This document shows, piece by piece, positions 43,145 to 51,838 of a DNA stretch of 64,000 nt. The notes below the pieces were generated by a model. It was not told the DNA's origin and ran no database searches. It saw nothing but the letters and a program-made list of their open reading frames with translations. The stretch spans positions 124,001 to 188,000 of the forward strand of contig NZ_SIRP01000001.1 of assembly GCF_011634835.1 (NCBI RefSeq), written 5' to 3'. The stretch is from Isoptericola sp. BMS4 (GTDB taxonomy: Bacteria; Actinomycetota; Actinomycetes; Actinomycetales; Cellulomonadaceae). Position 1 is the first letter of the stretch. The number at the start of each line of letters is the position of its first letter. Both the position numbers and the translations under genes were made by a program.

Positions 43145-44299
43145 GTGGCCGAACCGACACCGACCGTCGAGGACCGGCCCGACGCGCCCCGCGGCGGGCA
43201 GCGAGGACCGGCACGGCGCGTGTCCATGGCCGACGTCGCGCGGCGCGCCGGGGTCTCGACGCAGACGGTCTCGCGCGTGTCGAACGGACAGCCGAACGTC
43301 GTGGAGTCCACCCGCCGCCAGGTGCTCGACGCCATGCGCGAGCTGGGCTACCGCCCCAACAGCGCCGCCCGCGCGCTGCGGTCCGGGCGCTTCCGCACCA
43401 TCGGCGTCATCCTGTTCACGCTGTCCACCACCGGGAACATGCGCACCCTCGACGCCGTCGCCACGTCGGCCGCCGCCGAAGGGTACGCCATCACCGTCAT
43501 CCCCCTCGAGGCGCCCACGCAGGACGGCGTCAACGGCGCGTTCACCCGCCTGGGCGAGCTCGCCGTCGACGCCGTCATCCTGCTCATGGAGGTGCACCTG
43601 CTGGACGCCGCGAGCGTCTCGCTGCCCACCGACGTGCCGGTCGTCGTGGCCGACTCCGACGCGGGCGACCGCTACCCCGTCGTCGACACCGACCAGGCCG
43701 CCGGGTCGCGCGCCGCGGTGCGGCACCTGCTCGGCCTCGGGCACGAGACCGTGCTGCACCTCGCGGGGCCGTCCGACTCGTTCGCCAGCCAGCGCCGCGA
43801 GGACGCCTGGCGACGCACTCTCGTCGACGCGGGCCGCCCGGTGCCCGACGTCGTGCACCGCGGCGACTGGTCGGCGTCGTCGGGGTACGAGGCCGGGCGC
43901 GCCATCGCCCGCACGGACGCCACCGCCGTCTTCGCCGCCAACGACCAGATGGCCCTCGGGCTGCTGCGAGCCCTGGCCGAGGCGGGCAGGCGGGTGCCGC
44001 AGGACGTCAGCGTCGTCGGCTTCGACGACGTGCCCGACGCCGTCGCGTATCCCCCGCCGCTGACCACCGTGCACCAGGACTTCGCCGAGGTCGGACGCCG
44101 GTGCGTCGCCGGCGTGCTGCACCAGATGGCCGAGCACGACGCCCCCCGGGGCACCACGCTCGTGCCCACCCGGCTCGTCGAGCGGGCGAGCACCGCCCCG
44201 CCGCCCGCTCCGGGAGCGGGTGCGTCCCGGCCGACCGCCGAGGCCGGCTTCCTCGACGACCGCGACCAGGGTGTCGCCGAGGAGCGCGAGCCGCTGTAG
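43145..44299 (+). CDS. LacI-family repressor of the galactan locus
   Basis: This 384-residue protein has an N-terminal extension of about 25 residues, then HTH MADVARRAGVSTQTVSRVSNGQPNVVESTRRQVLDAMRELGYRPNSAARAL. The sensor domain follows, with FAANDQMALGLLRALAEAGRRVPQDVSVVGFDDVPDAVAYPPPLTTVHQDF. GTG 43145 has AGGAGGA 4 nt upstream, while upstream in-frame codons lack a site. It is divergent from the sugar importer and separated from GH20 by 37 bp, so GH20 is probably co-transcribed with its regulator. Confidence 0.95.
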   Translation: MAEPTPTVEDRPDAPRGGQRGPARRVSMADVARRAGVSTQTVSRVSNGQPNVVESTRRQVLDAMRELGYRPNSAARALRSGRFRTIGVILFTLSTTGNMRTLDAVATSAAAEGYAITVIPLEAPTQDGVNGAFTRLGELAVDAVILLMEVHLLDAASVSLPTDVPVVVADSDAGDRYPVVDTDQAAGSRAAVRHLLGLGHETVLHLAGPSDSFASQRREDAWRRTLVDAGRPVPDVVHRGDWSASSGYEAGRAIARTDATAVFAANDQMALGLLRALAEAGRRVPQDVSVVGFDDVPDAVAYPPPLTTVHQDFAEVGRRCVAGVLHQMAEHDAPRGTTLVPTRLVERASTAPPPAPGAGASRPTAEAGFLDDRDQGVAEEREPL

Positions 44300-44336
44300 C
44301 AGCACGCGGCGCAGGTCGAGACCGAGGGAGCTCTTG

Positions 44337-46613
44337 ATGACCACGACGCACGCCACGACGACGGTGCGGGCAGCCGCCACCGCCGTCCTCGCACTGGCGC
44401 TGGCCCTGCCGGCCGCCACCTCTCCGCCGTCGGCACGGGCGGAGACCACGCCCGACGCCCCGTCCGCCGCCGACCCCCTGACCACCGTCGTCCCGAAGCC
44501 GCAGTCCTGGACCCCGGGCGAGGGCGAGCTGCGTCTCGACCCGTCCGTCCGGTTCGTCGTCGACAAGGACACGGCCGACGACTGGACCGCCGTGCCGGGG
44601 ATGACGGCGGAGTCCGACCCGCAGGTCGGCACCCGCACCCTGCGCCAGGTGGCCCGGGACGCGGCACCCGACGTCGAGGCCGTCACCGGCCTGCGGGTTC
44701 CCGTGACGGTCGCGGACAGCGAGGACGCCCGAGGCATCCGGGTCGCGCTGGACCCCGACGCCGCGGCGGAACCCGAGGGGTACCGGCTGGAGATCGGCCG
44801 GGAGGTCCGCATCACGGCGCCCACGGCGGCCGGTGTGTACTACGGCACCCGCAGCCTGCTGCAGCTGCTGCGGGCGAGCACGGACCAGCGGACGCTGCCG
44901 GCCGGTGTGGTCGAGGACGCGCCGGACACCGGGATCCGTATGAACACGGTGGACGTGTCGCGCGAGTACTGGGAGCCGCGCGAGGTCGAGGACGTCATCC
45001 GGCAGATGGGGTACCTCAAGCAGAACTTCCTGGTGCTGCACCTCGACGACGCCGAGGGGTTCCGGCTCGACAGCCCGAAGTACCCGGGCCTCGCCGAACC
45101 GGACTACAGCTATGACAGGAAGACGATCGAGCGGCTCGACCGTCTCGCGAAGGCTCACCAGGTCCAGCTCGTGCCCGGCTTCGAGTTCCCGGCGCACGTG
45201 TCGCCGAAGTCCGCGTACTTCCACGTCGGGATGGCGGACGGCCCGCTGGACGCCGAGCCCGGGTTCGGCGAGCGCGACACCGGCGCCACCCCGGAGAACT
45301 CCTGCGCCGGGTACTCCTATGACCACCTCACCGACGACTTCACGTTCAACGTGATGAACCCGAGGGCGCTGCGCGTCTCCCAGGAGATGCTGGACGAGTT
45401 CATGCCGTGGTTCTCCTCGCCGTGGGTGCACCTCGGGGGCGACGAGATCCCGCCGAACCTCGCCGAGTGCCCGGCGCTGCAGGCGTTCATCGACAGGTCG
45501 CCGGAGCACTCCACGATCGGCGACGTCGCCGTCGACTTCCTCAACACGCTCAACGAGCAGGTCACGGCGGCCGGCCGCAGGTCGATCATCTACGACGGCT
45601 CGGAGGACGACACCGTGCAGGTGCCGCTGGACCGCGACGTCGTCGTCATGGACTGGACCGGCGACGGCACCGCGCCGCACCTGGACGGGTACGACAAGAT
45701 CGTCGCGAGCGGCCACCCCTTCTACCTCGTGCCCGCCCGCGACTGGTTGCCCGAGGAGGAGCGCATCGCCCGCACGTGGGAGCCGCCGACAGACCCCACC
45801 GTCCTCGGCTGGGGCATGCACGTGTGGGGCGACGACCTCGGCTGGGCCCAGGGACAGTGGATCGAGAGCCTGGCGCTGCGCCCGCGCGCCGTCGTCGCCG
45901 ACCGGCAGTGGAACACCGCGCAGCGCAGCGAGGCCGAGTTCGCGGCGTTCGGCGACCGGCTCGACGCCGTGGGCACCGCGCCCGGGTACGTGGGGGTCGT
46001 CCTGCCGGAGCACACGACGGACGGCCGGCCGATCCACCAGTACGTCATGGGCCCGAAGTTCCCGCCCGGCACCTACGACGCCCACACCGAGGCGAGCCGC
46101 CGCGGCATCCAGGACGTGTGCGGGCTGAGCGGGATGACGCCGCTGTTCGTCGACACGACGACCGTCGAGGTGCCCGGCGAAGGCTGGACGAAGCAGGTGG
46201 ACTCCGACGGCTACTGGTTCGGCGCGCCGGACCTGCCCGGCTCGTGGAGCCTGACCACCCGGTTGCGCCTGGCCGACTCGCCCATGGTCCTGTCGAACCT
46301 CGACGGCTCGGCCCGGGTCGCCCTAGGCCCCGACGGAGCCGCCGTCACCGGCGGCGGCACGAGCCGGACCATCGCCGCCGACGTCCCGCGGGACACCTGG
46401 GTGGACCTGGCCCTGGTGAGCGACGGCCACACGGTCACCCTGTTCGTCGACGGCGCCGAGGCCGGCTCGGTGGAGAGCACCGCTCCCCTGCCGCGCACCC
46501 GGCTGCAGGGCCCGGTCGGGCTCGCCGAGCTCGACCTGTACGCCCAGGCGCTCGACGCCGAGCAGGTCGCCGCGGCGCGCGACGCCCGGCCCGAGGCGGG
46601 CTGCCAGGCCTGA
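44337..46613 (+). CDS. Secreted GH20 beta-N-acetylhexosaminidase-type enzyme
   Basis: This 758-residue protein has signal VRAAATAVLALALALPAATSPPSARA. A GH20b-like N-domain (about 45-195, ending ITAPTAAGVYYGTRSLLQLL) precedes the catalytic barrel: DVSREYWEPREVEDVIRQMGYLKQNFLVLHLDDAEGFRL and HLGGDEIPP, whose Asp-Glu pair (about 371-372) is the substrate-assisted catalytic dyad. The C-terminal 150 residues (WSLTTRLRLADSPMVLSN...VTLFVDGAEAGS) form a concanavalin-like module. It may be a hexosaminidase or lacto-N-biosidase; sequence alone does not decide. ATG 44337 has GAGGGAG about 6 nt upstream. Confidence 0.93.
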   Translation: MTTTHATTTVRAAATAVLALALALPAATSPPSARAETTPDAPSAADPLTTVVPKPQSWTPGEGELRLDPSVRFVVDKDTADDWTAVPGMTAESDPQVGTRTLRQVARDAAPDVEAVTGLRVPVTVADSEDARGIRVALDPDAAAEPEGYRLEIGREVRITAPTAAGVYYGTRSLLQLLRASTDQRTLPAGVVEDAPDTGIRMNTVDVSREYWEPREVEDVIRQMGYLKQNFLVLHLDDAEGFRLDSPKYPGLAEPDYSYDRKTIERLDRLAKAHQVQLVPGFEFPAHVSPKSAYFHVGMADGPLDAEPGFGERDTGATPENSCAGYSYDHLTDDFTFNVMNPRALRVSQEMLDEFMPWFSSPWVHLGGDEIPPNLAECPALQAFIDRSPEHSTIGDVAVDFLNTLNEQVTAAGRRSIIYDGSEDDTVQVPLDRDVVVMDWTGDGTAPHLDGYDKIVASGHPFYLVPARDWLPEEERIARTWEPPTDPTVLGWGMHVWGDDLGWAQGQWIESLALRPRAVVADRQWNTAQRSEAEFAAFGDRLDAVGTAPGYVGVVLPEHTTDGRPIHQYVMGPKFPPGTYDAHTEASRRGIQDVCGLSGMTPLFVDTTTVEVPGEGWTKQVDSDGYWFGAPDLPGSWSLTTRLRLADSPMVLSNLDGSARVALGPDGAAVTGGGTSRTIAADVPRDTWVDLALVSDGHTVTLFVDGAEAGSVESTAPLPRTRLQGPVGLAELDLYAQALDAEQVAAARDARPEAGCQA

Positions 46614-46670
46614 GCCCGGTGCGACAGGCGGTGGCGCGCTGCGCTCGGCGCGTCGCCGCCCGCCGTCGGG

Positions 46671-46698
46671 TCGGCTCGCCGGTGCACCGGCGAGCCGA
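46671..46698. terminator. Perfect 28-bp palindrome after GH20
   Basis: TCGGCTCGCCGGTG (46671-46684) is followed at once by its exact complement to 46698. It lies 57 nt after the GH20 stop, before the DUF218 remnant, and could terminate transcription from both sides. The 423 bp between GH20 and the HD gene hold only this and the remnant. Confidence 0.7.
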
Positions 46699-46718
46699 GG
46701 ACCTGGGAACGCCGCCTC

Positions 46719-46965
46719 CTACGCCACCAGCCGGCTCGTGAACCCGGCGTCGACGAGGCGGTCGTACGCATCATGCACGGCGGCAGGGACCTCCACAGGA
46801 ACGGCGAACCCCTTCTCGGCGTACACCCACAGCCGCTGCATGCTCGGCGACACCGATGTCGTGGCCACCGAGCGCGGCCCCGACGTCAGTAGGACGTCCG
46901 TCGTCCGGGACCTGATGGAATTCCCAGAGGACCTGCGCATCCCGCCTCACCGTTCGCGTGACCAT
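46719..46965 (-). pseudogene. DUF218 gene remnant with internal deletion
   Basis: The first 40 or so codons from ATG 46965 (RDAQVLWEFHQVPDDGRPTDVGAALGGHDIGVAEHA) and the last 40 (QRLWVYAEKGFAVPVEVPAAVHDAYDRLVDAGFTSRLVA) match the intact gene at 49007-49654, but in different frames. The middle 401 bp are missing. The junction is at GCTG (46835-46838), a tetranucleotide present at both break points in the intact copy (49123-49126 and 49524-49527), which suggests a microhomology deletion. The frame shift means no full product. Confidence 0.88.
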
Positions 46966-47036
46966 GGCCGCCAGCCTGGCAGGCGACGGCGCACCCGCGT
47001 GGACGCCGTGGCACCCTCACGGGCTACTTTGGGGGC

Positions 47037-47609
47037 ATGGCGCCAGGACCGGTTCCTCTTCACCACGAGGCCGTCGACATGCTGCACGACATACTCACAC
47101 CGGGCTCGGACCGGCTGGCTCATGCGCTCGCCGTGGGTCGCCGGGCGCAGGGCGTCGTCGCTGCTCACCAGTTCCCGCACCCGGACCTGGTCGTCGCCGC
47201 CGCGTACCTGCACGACGTCGGCTACGCGGCGGCGGCCACCGACACCGGCATGCACCAGCTCGACGGCGCTCGCTACCTGCGTGGGCTCGGATACGAGGTC
47301 GACCTGTGCCGACTCGTCGCGCATCACACGTTCGCGCTGGTGGAAGCACGGAACAAGGGCCTCGACGGGGCGCTCGAGGCGGAGTTCCCGCGCCCATCCA
47401 CCCCCGACCTGGACGCCGCGCTCGACGTCGTGTCGTTCTGCGACCTCACGACGTCGCACACCGGCGAACCGGTGACCGTCGACGAACGGTTCGCGGGCAT
47501 CTACGACCGTTACCCCGCGGACCATGTCGTGACGCGCACGATGCGGGAGGTCGAGCCGCTCGCGCGCCGGGCGGTCGAACGCGTCCGGGTGAGGGCTTCC
47601 CTCAGCTGA
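47037..47609 (+). CDS. HD-domain phosphohydrolase-like protein
   Basis: This 190-residue soluble protein contains the HD pattern: AHALAVGRRAQ (first His), VVAAAYLHDVGYAAAATDTGMHQLDGARYL (the HD pair) and LVAHHTFALVEARN, with a later Asp in DVVSFCDLTTSHTGEPV. This set binds a divalent metal in the superfamily. The substrate is not predictable; small HD proteins act on nucleotides. It lies between the DUF218 remnant and the frameshifted regulator, on the opposite strand to both DUF218 copies. Confidence 0.88.
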   Translation: MAPGPVPLHHEAVDMLHDILTPGSDRLAHALAVGRRAQGVVAAHQFPHPDLVVAAAYLHDVGYAAAATDTGMHQLDGARYLRGLGYEVDLCRLVAHHTFALVEARNKGLDGALEAEFPRPSTPDLDAALDVVSFCDLTTSHTGEPVTVDERFAGIYDRYPADHVVTRTMREVEPLARRAVERVRVRASLS

Positions 47610-47708
47610 GCCACGGTGCACGCCGGTGCTCGTCTCCGAGCGGAATGTCGGACGTCGCTACCCTGGACGGCGGAGGCACGGAGCGACCCGCCGACGAGAG
47701 GGGAACGC

Positions 47709-48985
47709 GTGGTCGACCGGAACGAGCACCTGCGCCGGAGGCGGGAGGCCGTCCCGTCACCGTCGGGCAACGGGTGGCCGATGACGCGCGCCGAGCTCGC
47801 CGAGGCCGTCAACCGGTACCTGTGGCGCACGACCGGTCAGCAGGCCTGCCTCGACGCCGCCACTCTCGCACGCTATGAGCGCGGGCAGATCCGGTGGCCT
47901 AATGCGAAGGACTGCGAGCCGTGCTCGGGGCCGGATCGGACGCCGAACTCGGATTCCGACCGACCCCCCGTGGCCGCACCTCGGCCCCCATCTCCGACCC
48001 GGCCTCCTGGGCCTCGGCGCCCCAGCAGGCCGAGACCGCGGTCGAGTGCCCAGACGGCACCATCGGCGCACTGCGCCGAGCCCTGTTGACAGGAATTCCC
48101 GGCCCTCGCCGACCGTATGACACCGGTGATGGCACGGCACAGAAACAGCACGTCGCCGCGGCCTTCACTGCCTTCCAGGACGGGCACTACGAGCGGGCGG
48201 TCGCGCACGCGACCGAAGCCATGTACGGCCTGAGCCCCGGATCGGAACCGCATGTCAGGGCGCTCGCACACCAGATCGCGGCGATCATGCTGACCAAGGC
48301 CTCTCACGCAGACATCGCCTGGGTCGCCGCCGAGCGCGGCATTCTGGCCGCCGAGGCCGCTGACGACGCCCGTCTCCGACTCTCGCTCCTGCGCACCGCC
48401 GCCTTCGCAATGGCCGTGGCGGGCCACCATGGCGACGCCCTCACCAGCATCGCCGCCGCCATCGACTCCTTCCGGTCCGGGATGGCACGTAGCTCGGCAT
48501 CCGCGTCCGTCTACGGCACCATCCTCCTGACCGGTGCCGTTCTCGCAGCCGGCCACGGCGAACCGCGACTCGCCGCGACCTACCTCGACGAGTCTCAACA
48601 TGCTGCCGATGCCGTCGGGACCGATCGCAACGACCTGTGGACCGCGTTCGGACCGACCAACGTGGCCATCCACTGTGCGAACGTCGCCGCCGCGCTCGGC
48701 GACATGGATACGGTTCTGTCCGTCGGAGGAGGGCTCGACGTCGGTCATCTCCCGGTCGAGCGCCAGGTTCGGCTACATCTGGACGTCGCCCGAGCCAGCC
48801 TGGCCGTCGGGAAACCCGAGGACGCGCTCGCGACGCTGGTTCGGGCGGAGACGACCGCACCGTCGCAAGTCCGCAACCACCGCATCACGAAGGACGTCGT
48901 GAACCGATTGGTCGCCACCGCCCCGCGGCGGCCCGGTGCCGCGCTCACCCGGCTCGGGCACCTTCTCGGTGTGCCGGTGAGCTGA
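47709..48985 (+). pseudogene. HTH-TPR regulator disrupted by frameshift
   Basis: The first frame from GTG 47709 encodes RNEHLRRRREAVPSPSGNGWPMTRAELAEAVNRYLW, then LDAATLARYERGQIRWPNA, an XRE-type HTH unit. Around 47900-47908 the frame must change. The other frame continues GLRAVLGAGSDAELGFRPTPRG and then a 300-residue helical TPR-like region (YERAVAHATEAMYGL...ASLAVGKPEDALATLVRAE) to 48985. In related regulators several residues separate WPN and LRAVLG, so a few bases appear deleted, or this is an assembly error. In the first frame the product would be a short HTH fragment of about 127 residues. Confidence 0.85.
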
Positions 48986-49006
48986 GGACCTGACGCACGC
49001 AGGCCT

Positions 49007-49654
49007 CTACGCGACCAGCCGGCTCGTGAACCCGGCGTCGACCAGGCGGTCGTACGCATCACGGACGAGGGCAGGAACCTCCACTGGAACGGCGAACCCC
49101 TTCTCGGCGTATACCCACAGCCGCTGGGTGTCCCCGACCAGCATCGTCAGAACCCGATGCTCATCCCCGATGTGCTCGATGTAGTCGTGCAGCGACAGCC
49201 ATCTGGCCGAGCACACGAGTTCGAGCTCCGGCCAGACCTTCCTCGCCGTCGCCCACGCCCGTCGCTGCTGGTACGGGCGACTGATGATCGTCGCGGACTC
49301 CGGTTCGACGCCGTCGCGAAGAAGCCGCTCCTGCGTCAACGTGACGTTCTCACTGGTGTTCGTCGCCCTCGGCTCGATGATCATCGCGTCCGTGGGGACC
49401 CCGAGCTCCTGCGCACGCTCGGAGAAGTGAACCGCCTCCCCGCGCGGGAATCGTTCCACCGTCGTGGGCGCGTTCGCCCCAGTGAAGACCACGACCGGAA
49501 AACGCTCCTGGCGATACAGCTCTGCTGCATGCTCAGCCACGCCGATGTCGTGGCCACCGAGCGCGATCCCGACGTCGGTAGGACGTCGGTCGTCCGGAAT
49601 CTGATGGAAGTCCCAGAGGACCTGCGCATCCTGCATCACCGTTCGCGCAGCCAT
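49007..49654 (-). CDS. YdcF-like DUF218 protein (intact copy)
   Basis: This 215-residue soluble protein follows the DUF218 plan: DVGIALGGHDIGVAEHAAELYRQERFPVVVFTGANAPTT, GEAVHFSERAQELGVPTDAMIIEPRATNTSENVTLTQERLL, then TIISRPYQQRRAWATARKVWP. ATG 49654 is the last plausible start before the conserved block; an open frame extends to 49714 without a ribosome site. The family is Rossmann-like and some members bind S-adenosylmethionine; the role is unknown. Its stop lies 22 bp from that of the HTH-TPR pseudogene, convergently. Confidence 0.9.
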   Translation of the reverse strand: MAARTVMQDAQVLWDFHQIPDDRRPTDVGIALGGHDIGVAEHAAELYRQERFPVVVFTGANAPTTVERFPRGEAVHFSERAQELGVPTDAMIIEPRATNTSENVTLTQERLLRDGVEPESATIISRPYQQRRAWATARKVWPELELVCSARWLSLHDYIEHIGDEHRVLTMLVGDTQRLWVYAEKGFAVPVEVPALVRDAYDRLVDAGFTSRLVA

Positions 49655-49848
49655 GGCCGCCAGTCTGGCACGCGACCATGGACCCGCGGTCCTTCGAGGA
49701 GAGGACCGGCCCATGCCGGCGCAGATTGCCCTGCCGCGGCTCTCTGAATGCCCTCCACGCAGGAGTGATCGAACAGGACAGTGGTGCGTGGACGGATCAC
49801 GGCGTGACGGCGCGCACGGAGCGCCCGCCGCACGAGGAGGAGAACCCG

Positions 49849-50145
49849 ATGAGACTCAGGAAGAAGGACTGCGAGCCGCTGGCCCGGGCGCTCGACGTCG
49901 TCGTCGAGACGCTCACGACGGTCGGCTCCGAGCGGATCGCGCAGGTCACTCTGACGCGCGGACGCATCTGCCTGCAGCCGGCCGACCTGTCCGAGGGCGA
50001 GCGGATCGCCACGACACTCGGCTGCGACGTCCCGCTGGACCACCGGATGATCGCCCCCGGGTTCACCGACTGGTCCGGGGAGCGTGACGGGCTCGAGCTC
50101 CATGTGCGCGGCGCGCTGCGGGACCCGGTCGGGGCGCCGGCATGA
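49849..50145 (+). CDS. Unrecognised 98-residue protein
   Basis: MRLRKKDCEPLARALDVVVETL starts a small alpha/beta-looking protein with RGRICLQPADLSEGERIATTLGCDVPLDHRMIAPGFTDWSGERDGLELHVRG. I do not recognise a family. ATG 49849 has GAGGAGGAG 6-8 nt upstream. It overlaps the next gene by 4 bp (ATGA), so the two form a coupled pair. Confidence 0.75.
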   Translation: MRLRKKDCEPLARALDVVVETLTTVGSERIAQVTLTRGRICLQPADLSEGERIATTLGCDVPLDHRMIAPGFTDWSGERDGLELHVRGALRDPVGAPA

Positions 50146-50474
50146 CCGGCACCGGTGCGACCGCCGGAGCGCTCGTGGCGCGGATCCGCGCCCTGGCCGA
50201 CGAGATCCACCCCCGCACCTATCCGGTGGCCGTCCGCGTCCGTCTTCGCGGGACCGGCCCGGAGCTGGCGTCGTGCGAGATCTGGACCGGGGACGCCGAC
50301 GCCCTGTGGGTCCGCCGGGCCGACCTTTCCGCCGCCGTCGGGCGCACCCTGCTCGACCTGGAGCGCGCCCTCGCGGCCGCGGGCTTCGCCTACGGCCGCA
50401 CCGAGGACGGCCGCGCGAGGTACCGCTACGACGAGGGCACCTACACGCTCGATCTCGCCCGGCCGGGTCGCTGA
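50142..50474 (+). CDS. Unrecognised 110-residue protein, partner of preceding gene
   Basis: This 110-residue protein has an N-terminal helix (AGALVARIRALADEIHPRTYPVAVRVRLRG), a central segment WTGDADALWVRRADLSAAVGRTLLDLERALAAAGFAYGR, and a charged C-terminus. No signal, membrane helix or known motif. The coupled pair is followed by hairpin E. The function is unknown. Confidence 0.75.
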   Translation: MTGTGATAGALVARIRALADEIHPRTYPVAVRVRLRGTGPELASCEIWTGDADALWVRRADLSAAVGRTLLDLERALAAAGFAYGRTEDGRARYRYDEGTYTLDLARPGR

Positions 50475-50503
50475 TCCGTCGCCACGCTCCGGCCGGAACC
50501 GCC

Positions 50504-50570
50504 GAGGTCGTACCGCCGGTCGTCCGGTCGTACTCCGCGCGTACGACCGGACGACCTGCGGTACGACCTC
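50504..50570. terminator. Long hairpin E between convergent genes
   Basis: Two 30-bp arms (50504-50533 and 50541-50570) pair with one mismatch around a 7-nt loop TCCGCGC. The outer arm begins GAGGTCGTACCGC. It starts 30 nt after the small-gene stop and overlaps the stop codon of the ROK repressor gene, so it can end transcription from both sides. Confidence 0.87.
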
Positions 50571-51687
50571 ACGACCGGCCGGCGCGGGAGCGGTGCGCCT
50601 CGGCGACGGCGAGGCGGCCGACCCCGACGACGCCGGCGTCGGCGCCGTTGACGGCGGCCTCGATGGTGAGGCGGCCGGTGGCGATGGGGTGCGAGCCGTC
50701 GTAGACGCGGCTGCGGACGGCGGCGATGAACGGCTCCACGGCGGACAGCGCGCCGCCGAGGTAGACGGCGCCGGGGTTGACGAAGTTGACGATGGTGCAC
50801 AGCACGGCGCCGAGGTAGCCGCCGGCGGCGCGGACGAGGGTGGTGACCTCGGGGTCGCCGTCGTTCGCCAGGTCGACGACCTCGGCGGTGGTGGTCACGT
50901 CCGAGCCCCGGGCCTGCAGGAGGCGCACGATCCCGGCGCCGGAGGCGACGGTCTCCAGGCAGCCGCGGTTGCCGCAGGAGCAGGGCGTGGCGTCGGCGGC
51001 GTCGACGCGGGTGTGGGTGATGTTCCCCGCGCCCGCCGACCACCCGTGGTAGACGTGCCCGCCGACCACGAGGCCGCTGCCGATCGCGGTGCCGGCCTTG
51101 ATCGTGACGGAGTCGAAGTCGTGCTCGGCCCGGGCGTAGTGCTCGCCGAGGGCGATGGCGTTGGCGTCGTTCTCGACGACGGCGGGCACGCCGGCCTCCT
51201 GCTCCAGCAGGTCGCCCACGGGCACGTCGTTCCAGCCGGGCATGCGGGACGCCTGCACGATGGAGCGCCGGTGGTGGTCGACCGGGCCGGGCAGGGCGAG
51301 CCCCACCCCGGCGATCGAGCGTCCCCGCGCCATCACGGCCCACTGCTCCCGGATGCGCGCGAGCGTCTCGACCGGGCCCTGCGCGACGTCGACCTCGATC
51401 TCGACGACGTCGACGAGGTCGCCGGACAGGTCCAGCAGGGCGGTGCGCGCGTGGTGGCCGCCGACGTCGGCGACGGCGACGCACTCGCCGTCGTCGCGCA
51501 CCCGCAGCGCGCGTCCCGGGCGCCCGCCCCGCGAGGGGGCGAGCTCGCCCTCGAGCAGCACGCCCGCCTCGACGAGCTGCCCCACCCGCAGGGACACGGT
51601 CGAGGGGGCCCACCCCAGGAGCCGCGCGAGGTCGGCGCGGGTCGCGGCCTGCCCTGTCGCCACCAGCTCGATGATCTCCGCTGACAC
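50569..51687 (-). CDS. ROK-family transcriptional repressor (NagC/XylR-like)
   Basis: This 372-residue protein has an N-terminal winged HTH (IIELVATGQAATRADLARLLGWAPSTVSLRVGQLVEAGVL). The ROK domain follows with VGLALPGPVD, VENDANAIALGEHYA and the zinc motif CSCGNRGCLET. GTG 51687 has AAGAAGGG about 7 nt upstream; longer in-frame starts add only a low-complexity leader. It is divergent from the binding-protein gene by 151 bp, so it probably controls the importer at 51.8-57.2 kb. The inducer would be a sugar or its phosphate. Confidence 0.93.
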   Translation of the reverse strand: MSAEIIELVATGQAATRADLARLLGWAPSTVSLRVGQLVEAGVLLEGELAPSRGGRPGRALRVRDDGECVAVADVGGHHARTALLDLSGDLVDVVEIEVDVAQGPVETLARIREQWAVMARGRSIAGVGLALPGPVDHHRRSIVQASRMPGWNDVPVGDLLEQEAGVPAVVENDANAIALGEHYARAEHDFDSVTIKAGTAIGSGLVVGGHVYHGWSAGAGNITHTRVDAADATPCSCGNRGCLETVASGAGIVRLLQARGSDVTTTAEVVDLANDGDPEVTTLVRAAGGYLGAVLCTIVNFVNPGAVYLGGALSAVEPFIAAVRSRVYDGSHPIATGRLTIEAAVNGADAGVVGVGRLAVAEAHRSRAGRS

Positions 51688-51838
51688 TCGGCCCTTCTTT
51701 CGTACGCGAACGAAGTGGTGGTGAGCATATGCGCTCCGGTTCCGCCGCAACAGCCAGGTAACCCCACCGATACTTTGCACTACAACCAGAGTCTAGTGTT
51801 CAATGCCGTCGAAACGTCCGTCAGCATTGGAGCTAGGC

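Noticed and set aside
46219-46780. Minus-strand frame across the GH20 3' end and DUF218 remnant
   Set aside because: It is antisense to the conserved GH20 C-terminal domain and has no motif of its own.
51778-51798. CACTA-N11-TAGTG upstream of the second binding-protein gene as a ROK operator
   Set aside because: The arms are only 5 bp and the extension is imperfect, so it could occur by chance. I did not list it as a feature.
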